Shown here: positions 7,217-11,577 of the stretch, one piece after another
Numbering within the stretch: position 1 is the first letter of the stretch
How the letters are laid out: the number at the start of each line of letters is the position of its first letter
DNA from: GCA-002282575 sp964493995
Lineage (GTDB): Bacteria > Pseudomonadota > Gammaproteobacteria > Thiomicrospirales > Thiomicrospiraceae
Assembly: GCA_964493995.1 (NCBI GenBank)
Contig: CAZBQD010000055.1
Span: forward strand, 1 to 11,577
Direction of reading: 5' to 3'
DNA: 11,577 nt
Position numbers and translations under genes: made by a program
Notes under the pieces: model-generated
What the model was told of the DNA's origin: nothing
The model's database searches: none
What the model saw: only the letters and a program-made list of their open reading frames with translations

Positions 7217-7260
7217 CTAATAATCCTGATAACGAATAAGGCTATACACAGCCAGTCGCT

Positions 7261-8004
7261 TTAAGCACTGCGACAGCGACTACCTTCTTCGTAGTGGTTA
7301 GCCAAACCCTCTAACCGCGTACGGTGATGAATGGTTAATTGCTTTTGCCGCCATTCGACAATGCCCTCTTCAGCAAAACGGGCTAATACGCGTGACACGG
7401 TTTCTGGTGTTAGTCCTAGATAAAGCGCCACATCACGATGCAACAAACCCAAACGAAATGCCTCATCATTAAAGCCGCGTCTGGCTTGTCGTTGCGATAG
7501 CCATAAGATAAACAGCGCCATGCGCTCTTCTGCACTTTTACGCGACAGCAGCTCCGCATGCATGCGCTCATCACTGAGTTCTTTGCTCATAATCGACAAT
7601 AATTGACGATTGAGCGTGGGCACTTGTAAAGATAAGCGCTCTAGTGCTTGGAACGGAATTTCACACACCGTTGAGGTGTCTAACGCGATGGCGGTTGAAA
7701 CATGCTGACCTGAGGATAAGGCATCGACACCCAAAATATCGCCAGGCAAGTAAAAACCAATCAGTTTATCCTCACCACTGACATGCTGTGTAAACACCTT
7801 AAAACCGCCGGCTTTGACAGCATAAACGGCATGGAAAGGCTGACCACTATGAAAGAGGGTTTCACCTTTATGCAACGCCGGTTTGCGTTTCACCAAAGCG
7901 TCGAGGCGCAAGACTTCGCTCTTGTCTAACCCCAACGGGAAGCAGAGCTTTTTTAAGCCGCATTCATTACAATTGGCGTTAAATAACGGAACAGGTTGTG
8001 TCAT
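7261..8004 (-). CDS. fnr: FNR/ANR-type oxygen-sensing transcriptional regulator, [4Fe-4S]
   Basis: A Crp/Fnr-family regulator of 247 aa that holds an oxygen-labile [4Fe-4S] cluster. When oxygen is scarce the cluster is intact, the protein dimerises and binds TTGAT-N4-ATCAA sites. The cluster cysteines are all present: C12, C15 and C21 (C-X2-C-X5-C, as in E. coli C20/C23/C29) and C114 (TVCEIPF, the counterpart of C122). The cyclic-nucleotide-like beta-roll spans about 30–130, then the dimer helix (135–160), then the helix-turn-helix with recognition helix TPETVSRVLARF. E201, S204 and R205 match the E-x-x-S-R residues that read the FNR half-site. The ribosome site is weak (TAGG, six bases before ATG), with a perfect FNR box 35 bp upstream. 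A weak hairpin (7240–7253) follows the stop; the strong terminator is 134 bp away. In Pseudomonas relatives the name would be anr. Confidence 0.93.
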   Translation of the reverse strand: MTQPVPLFNANCNECGLKKLCFPLGLDKSEVLRLDALVKRKPALHKGETLFHSGQPFHAVYAVKAGGFKVFTQHVSGEDKLIGFYLPGDILGVDALSSGQHVSTAIALDTSTVCEIPFQALERLSLQVPTLNRQLLSIMSKELSDERMHAELLSRKSAEERMALFILWLSQRQARRGFNDEAFRLGLLHRDVALYLGLTPETVSRVLARFAEEGIVEWRQKQLTIHHRTRLEGLANHYEEGSRCRSA

Positions 8005-8039
8005 CAGTAGCCTAGCGTACGCAATATTTGATTTATTTA

Positions 8040-8053
8040 TTGATTGTAATCAA
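8040..8053 (-). promoter_or_regulatory. Perfect FNR box in the fnr promoter region (autoregulation)
   Basis: TTGATTGTAATCAA matches the consensus in all ten fixed positions. Its centre is 42 bp upstream of the fnr ATG. If the -10 is TCAAAT (8031–8026), 16 bp after a -35 TTGATT contained in the box itself, the start would be near 8019 and the box would cover the -35 element, a position that represses. Activation from -41.5 would require a start at the ATG itself and is less likely. TCAAAT is also the -10 hexamer of the predicted small-RNA promoter. Confidence 0.75.
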
Positions 8054-8101
8054 GAATGACACATAAGTCGAGCCACAGGCATCGGATTCCTCACAAAAGC
8101 C

Positions 8102-8842
8102 TCAGACGGCGTTGAGTACTCCCTCAATACGTTGAACATCATCAGGCAAATCGACTTCTAGCGAATCATGCGCAGTGACTACTACCCGAATGCGCTGACC
8201 GTTTTCTAGCACACGCAACTGCTCCAACTTTTCCACTTCTTCTAACACACCTGGTTTAAGCTGATTAAAATCGTCCACAAAGGCTTTGGTGTAGGCATAG
8301 ACGCCTAAATGTTTATACACAGGATGCTGCCAATGATCGCGCCCAAAGGGAATGGCGGCACGAGAGAAATACAAGGCATTACCCTGCTCATCAAAAGTCA
8401 TTTTGACGTCTTTTGGATCATGAATTTCGCGTGGGTCGGTAATGGCATAAGCGAGGGTACTCATGGCAAAACTTCCGTCGTAGTTTTCCATAAAAGGACG
8501 CATCACATCCTCCACGCTTTGCGGATGTACTAAAGGCTGATCACCCTGCACGTTAATGATTAAATCCGTCGCAGATAATCCAACTTGTGCCGCCGCTTCG
8601 GCTAAACGATCAGTCCCTGTATGCGCCGGCAGCTTGGTCAGAATCACCGGCGCACCCAAATGCGCCACGGCTTCGGCAATGCGTTCATCGTCGGTAGCAA
8701 CATAAACACCATCTAATCCCTTGGCGGCCGCCACACGTTCGTACACATGCACGATTAACGGCTTGCCCGCAATCAACGCTAAGGGTTTCGCTGGAAAACG
8801 CGTCGAACCATAACGAGCAGGAATAAAAGCGATTTTTTTCAT
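8102..8842 (-). CDS. kdsB: CMP-Kdo synthetase, probably the 8-amino-Kdo (Kdo8N) cytidylyltransferase type
   Basis: KdsB activates the eight-carbon sugar acid with CTP to give the CMP-sugar used by WaaA to build the lipopolysaccharide inner core; it is cytoplasmic. The 246-aa chain has the nucleotide-binding start ARYGSTRFPAKPL, then GTDRLAEA, NVQGDQP and ALYFSRAAIPFGRD. Compared with E. coli KdsB, the segment after PFGRD is short and continues PVYKHLGVYAYTK, as in the Shewanella enzyme that prefers Kdo8N over Kdo. The presence of kdnA and kdnB in the same gene run supports that substrate. The ATG at 8842 has AAGGAG four bases upstream. A 40-bp gap separates it from the DUF2442 gene. No promoter or terminator is clear on either side, so it is probably co-transcribed with the genes upstream. 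Confidence 0.92.
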   Translation of the reverse strand: MKKIAFIPARYGSTRFPAKPLALIAGKPLIVHVYERVAAAKGLDGVYVATDDERIAEAVAHLGAPVILTKLPAHTGTDRLAEAAAQVGLSATDLIINVQGDQPLVHPQSVEDVMRPFMENYDGSFAMSTLAYAITDPREIHDPKDVKMTFDEQGNALYFSRAAIPFGRDHWQHPVYKHLGVYAYTKAFVDDFNQLKPGVLEEVEKLEQLRVLENGQRIRVVVTAHDSLEVDLPDDVQRIEGVLNAV

Positions 8843-8882
8843 GAGACTCCTTAAACTTCAAGCTGGTTCAATAAGATATTTA

Positions 8883-9164
8883 TCAAGCCGCCAGTTTAAT
8901 GTCAGCATCTGGATAAATTTGGCTCACCAACGGATACTTCTCAGGCGAAGTGATCGATTCAACCGCCAAATCAATATCCAATAGCGACCAATACAAATGC
9001 CCGTCAACGGGCATTTCTACTTGGATGACTTGTTCTATCGTTGCTTGTTTGAACCAAGGAAATTCAGTGTAGGGCAAATAATATTCAACTTCTTGAATGA
9101 GCATCCATAAGCCCAAAGGAGAAACATTGGTAACTTCAACCGCCAAAGTGTCTTTTCCATGCAT
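8883..9164 (-). CDS. DUF2442 family protein, partner of the DUF4160 gene
   Basis: A 93-aa protein with the features of DUF2442: VTNVSPLGLWMLI, then the conserved PYTEFPWFKQATIEQV and GHLYWSLLDIDLAVESI, ending near YPLVSQ. There is no signal peptide or membrane segment, so it is cytoplasmic. The start overlaps the end of the DUF4160 gene by 29 bp, and a good ribosome site (GAGGAG, seven bases upstream) lies inside that gene. DUF2442 and DUF4160 genes are often found side by side, and such pairs look like two-component modules of the toxin–antitoxin kind, but I know of no established biochemical role. Part of the conserved GHLYW region is encoded by a perfect inverted repeat. Confidence 0.85.
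   Translation of the reverse strand: MHGKDTLAVEVTNVSPLGLWMLIQEVEYYLPYTEFPWFKQATIEQVIQVEMPVDGHLYWSLLDIDLAVESITSPEKYPLVSQIYPDADIKLAA
8995..9016 (-). repeat. Perfect 10-bp-arm inverted repeat inside the DUF2442 gene
   Basis: AAATGCCCGT (8995–9004) and ACGGGCATTT (9007–9016) are exact reverse complements separated by two bases. In the minus-strand transcript this can fold as an 8-bp stem (AAATGCCC/GGGCATTT) with a 6-nt loop. It falls in codons for EMPVDGHL. No T-run follows, so it is not a standard terminator; it could slow ribosomes, act as a processing site or be a protein-binding site. Confidence 0.5.
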
Positions 9165-9375
9165 TTCTAATCTCCTCTTGTCTTTGAATAACCAAGTTCT
9201 CAGCTTTTTTCAATAGAGCTACAGACATCCCTTTATTAACTGACAACTCAATTTCAGGCTCTAACCAAAACTTAGCCTCACAGTTTTGTCCCATTACGTG
9301 TACATGCATGCGTTGCTCCTCTCTCGAAAAGAAGAAGAATCGCAAACCACTATCACTGAAAACAGTTGGACTCAT
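9136..9375 (-). CDS. DUF4160 family protein
   Basis: A 79-aa protein with the hallmarks of DUF4160: the start MSPTVF, an aromatic stretch RFFFFSREE, the conserved RMHVHV (H24, H26), then EAKFWLEPEIEL and a C-terminal helix ending in EIRNAWKRHFGG. The paired histidines could be catalytic or bind metal, but no activity can be stated. It starts only 3 bp after the kdnB stop, with a weak ribosome site, so translation is probably coupled to kdnB. It overlaps the DUF2442 gene by 29 bp. The pair is embedded in the Kdo8N gene run, between kdnB and kdsB. This suggests either an inserted module that uses the operon's promoter or a linked function. Confidence 0.85.
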   Translation of the reverse strand: MSPTVFSDSGLRFFFFSREEQRMHVHVMGQNCEAKFWLEPEIELSVNKGMSVALLKKAENLVIQRQEEIRNAWKRHFGG

Positions 9376-9378
9376 CCA

Positions 9379-10458
9379 TCACATCCGCTTATAAAGCACT
9401 CGCAACTTATCATCGGTGACTTCACGTTCCCAATCATCGCCATAGACGTTTTGCCACAAGGGTTTCATGCCTTTACAAATGGTAATCATACGATCGATGT
9501 CGTTTTCCGACCAAGTCGCTGCCAGATTTTTGGGAATGTCGATGTTGTGTTTTTTGACCATTTCACGGAACTCTTTCACGCCGTCGCCATAGTAACCATC
9601 GAGCACATCAAAGGCGATACAGTTGCCGATACCGTGGTGATAGCCAAACACATAAGACAAACCGTAAGATAAGGCGTGACACGCACCCACTTGCGAGTAG
9701 GCAATGCTCATGCCACCCATGTAGCTGGCCATCATCAATTTTTCATCGCTTTCAGGATGATCGTCTAAATAGACTTCACGACACAGCGCCAGCGATTTAT
9801 CACCAAAGGCACGAGCAAACTCGTTAATAAAGGTACCATTTAAGGCTTCGATGCCATGAATGTAGCAATCCATACCGGTATAGAACCATTGATTTTTCGG
9901 CACACCCGCAATCAACTCAGGATCCATGACGATTTGATCGTAAACGGTATGATCGGAGTTTAGGCCTAACTTGCGCTCAGGGCCCGTTAACACCGCAGTA
10001 CGAGAAGCTTCTGCGCCCGTGCCCGATAGGGTCGGAATGCCAATATGATGCACAGCGGGGTTCTGGATCAAATCCCACCCTTGATATTTCGCCGAACCAC
10101 CAGGATTAGTCAACATCAACGACACGGCTTTAGCTAAGTCTAAAACCGAACCACCGCCTAAACCAATGACGCTATCGGGCAGCGTTGAAGCATGAGCCTT
10201 GACCTGATCAGTAAAGGCATCAACCTGAATGGTACTCGGTTCTTTGGCTACATTCGCCCAAATGATTAAGTCTTGCGCTTTAGCAGGAATACGCTTGGCC
10301 AGTTCACGGTTTTGATGCACATCATCGACCACAAACACCACCCAGCCACTACCGCTATCACGCTGTTCTGCCAAAATATCATCTAGCTGATTAAACGCAC
10401 CGCGTCCAAACACCATGCGCGGCACACATTTAAAATTACGAAACTTGGGTGCTGCCAT
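9379..10458 (-). CDS. kdnB: 3-deoxy-D-manno-octulosonate 8-oxidase (iron-containing alcohol dehydrogenase family)
   Basis: KdnB oxidises the C8 hydroxyl of Kdo to an aldehyde, which KdnA then aminates to give 8-amino-Kdo. The protein (359 aa) belongs to the group III, metal-dependent alcohol dehydrogenases. The dinucleotide-binding part has GLGGGSVLDLAKA (about 99–111), followed by GIPTLSGTGAEASRTAVLT. Metal ligands appear as D197 and H201 (GMDCYIHGIEA), H261 (ACHALSYG) and H274/H275 (GYHHGIGN). The overall sequence follows the Shewanella KdnB rather than general butanol dehydrogenases. The ATG at 10458 lies two bases after the kdnA stop, with AGGAG seven bases upstream inside kdnA, so the two are translationally linked. 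Adjacency to kdnA and the nearby kdsB support the assignment beyond the family level. Confidence 0.9.
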   Translation of the reverse strand: MAAPKFRNFKCVPRMVFGRGAFNQLDDILAEQRDSGSGWVVFVVDDVHQNRELAKRIPAKAQDLIIWANVAKEPSTIQVDAFTDQVKAHASTLPDSVIGLGGGSVLDLAKAVSLMLTNPGGSAKYQGWDLIQNPAVHHIGIPTLSGTGAEASRTAVLTGPERKLGLNSDHTVYDQIVMDPELIAGVPKNQWFYTGMDCYIHGIEALNGTFINEFARAFGDKSLALCREVYLDDHPESDEKLMMASYMGGMSIAYSQVGACHALSYGLSYVFGYHHGIGNCIAFDVLDGYYGDGVKEFREMVKKHNIDIPKNLAATWSENDIDRMITICKGMKPLWQNVYGDDWEREVTDDKLRVLYKRM

Positions 10459-10460
10459 AC

Positions 10461-11577
10461 TTAGGCTCCTGTAAAGACTTGTTTGAGTTTTTCGATACGC
10501 TGGTCAATATCCGCGTCGGTCCAATTCAGTTTAATGAGCATAGAAATACTACGACTCATGACGGCATCGGAAGCGGAGGTATCTAACCGGGTATAATCCG
10601 GCAAATCATGGTTTAAATGAATCGGCAATTTTGCCGCGCCAACCATGTTTTGAATTTGCGGCCAATTTTTAATGTAATGCCAATTATTAGCATACCAGTA
10701 GAAGCATCCATCAACCCCAGCCTCTTTCAGCTTTTGATTGATTTCTACTGTACGTGCTTCTGTCGGCAACATAAAGGTTAGGAAGCTAGCTTGATCGCCT
10801 TCGGGATCAGGCAGACGACGGAAGCTGATTTCGCTAAATTGACTCAAGACGCTTTTTAATTTGGCTTTGTTTTTACGTTGAACCGCGACCATATCGTCAA
10901 GTTTACGCAGTTGTGCCACACCCATCGCTGCATTCAAATCGGAAATGCGGTAATTTAAGCCCATAATCGGATGACCCTCTGCGCCGCGGTCATTGCCGAT
11001 GTGATCGTGTCCGTGGTCGGAATAACGATGCGAATTGGTATAAATGCTTTCATTATTAGTAATGATGCCACCACCTTCGCCACAGGTAATGGTTTTGACC
11101 GAGTCGAACGAAAAACAACCCACATCACCAATACTGCCCAAAGGCTTGCCTTTATACGTGCCACCAATGGCTTGACACGCATCTTCTATCACTAACAAAT
11201 TATGCTTTTTGGCAATGGCCATAATGGCGTCCATATCGGCCATACTGCCACACATTTGCACCACGTTAATAGCTTTAGTGCGCGGCGTAATGTTACTTTC
11301 GACACTGGCTGGGTTTAAGCAAAGGGTATCATCGACATCGGCAAAAACAGGAATCGCACCCGCTGCCACCAAGGCTTCGACACTGGCCACAAAGGTAAAG
11401 GTCGGTACAATAACCTCATCACCTGCGCCCACACCCATGGCATGATAAGCCACCGACAAAGCCCCTGTACCGCTAGAAACCAAATGCGCATACTGAGTTT
11501 GCATACGCTCGCACAGCATGGCTTCCATTTCACGCGCTTTCCAGACGTTATTACGTACGCCGTCGAAGTTGTAACGG
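10461..11577 (-). CDS. kdnA: 8-amino-3,8-dideoxy-manno-octulosonate transaminase, 5' end outside the window
   Basis: KdnA is a PLP-dependent aminotransferase of the DegT/DnrJ/EryC1 family that puts an amino group on C8 of the oxidised Kdo made by KdnB. The visible part (372 residues) includes the cofactor region HLVSSGTGALSVAY, the aspartate in VIEDACQAIGG that contacts the pyridine nitrogen, and the Schiff-base lysine (codon 11096–11094) in FDSVKTITCGEGGG. Although a Met codon lies at 11528, the frame stays open to the window edge and encodes RYNFDGVRNNVWKARE, typical upstream KdnA sequence. The gene is therefore truncated by the window and the Met is internal. The beginning and the operon promoter lie beyond 11577. 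The stop is two bases before kdnB. Confidence 0.9.
   Translation of the reverse strand, partial: RYNFDGVRNNVWKAREMEAMLCERMQTQYAHLVSSGTGALSVAYHAMGVGAGDEVIVPTFTFVASVEALVAAGAIPVFADVDDTLCLNPASVESNITPRTKAINVVQMCGSMADMDAIMAIAKKHNLLVIEDACQAIGGTYKGKPLGSIGDVGCFSFDSVKTITCGEGGGIITNNESIYTNSHRYSDHGHDHIGNDRGAEGHPIMGLNYRISDLNAAMGVAQLRKLDDMVAVQRKNKAKLKSVLSQFSEISFRRLPDPEGDQASFLTFMLPTEARTVEINQKLKEAGVDGCFYWYANNWHYIKNWPQIQNMVGAAKLPIHLNHDLPDYTRLDTSASDAVMSRSISMLIKLNWTDADIDQRIEKLKQVFTGA

Noticed and set aside
7240..7253. GGCTATACACAGCC as the fnr terminator
   Set aside because: Only 4 Watson–Crick pairs plus a G·U pair and no clean T-run; too weak to call.
7217..7260. A + strand promoter driven by the FNR box at 7203–7216, giving an antisense RNA to fnr
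   Set aside because: The only -10-like element (TATACA, 7243–7248) puts the start about 45 bp from the box centre instead of 41.5, and no terminator follows on that strand; the minus-strand arrangement fits much better.
9286..9672. A 128-codon open frame on the + strand across the kdnB 3' end and the DUF4160 gene
   Set aside because: It lies antisense to two well-supported genes, has no recognisable domain and no ribosome site worth noting; it is a reading-frame shadow.
10461..11528. kdnA starting at the Met codon at 11528
   Set aside because: The frame stays open beyond that Met to the window edge and encodes conserved KdnA residues, so the Met is internal and the gene is cut by the window.

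Overview
The window reads as a chromosomal segment of a gammaproteobacterium, probably a marine or aquatic one. The grounds are the gene order map–glnD–dapD, the succinylase-type lysine enzyme DapD, an FNR/ANR-type [4Fe-4S] regulator, and KdnA/KdnB, enzymes known from Shewanella lipopolysaccharide. I cannot name the species. No tRNA, rRNA, insertion sequence or CRISPR array is visible, and no gap without a gene exceeds 300 bases.

Left part (1–4826, mostly + strand). map and glnD overlap by four bases (ATGA). dapD follows under its own promoter and ends at a clear terminator. A small reverse-strand VOC (glyoxalase-fold) gene sits between glnD and dapD and shares a palindrome-rich start region with dapD. 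At the extreme left a good minus-strand promoter fires out of the window, probably towards rpsB, the usual divergent neighbour of map.

Middle (4841–7076, + strand). A promoter drives a two-gene phosphorelay: a hybrid histidine kinase (HisKA, HATPase, REC, HPt) without any sensory or membrane domain, overlapping by ATGA a NarL/FixJ-type response regulator.

Right part (11577–7104, all - strand). In transcription order: kdnA (cut by the window edge), kdnB, a DUF4160/DUF2442 pair of small genes, kdsB, then fnr. KdnB and KdnA convert Kdo to 8-amino-Kdo (Kdo8N). KdsB closely resembles the Shewanella form that activates Kdo8N with CTP, so lipopolysaccharide here probably carries Kdo8N.

The most interesting signal is around fnr. 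Two perfect FNR boxes (TTGAT-N4-ATCAA) flank the gene. The one upstream (8040–8053) overlaps the likely fnr promoter and suggests autorepression. The one downstream (7203–7216) lies in the intergenic space, exactly 41.5 bp before the start expected from an extended -10 element. That start is followed about 65 nt later by a strong rho-independent terminator. Together these predict a small RNA of about 65 nt, activated by FNR when oxygen is low, which I do not recognise as a described family.
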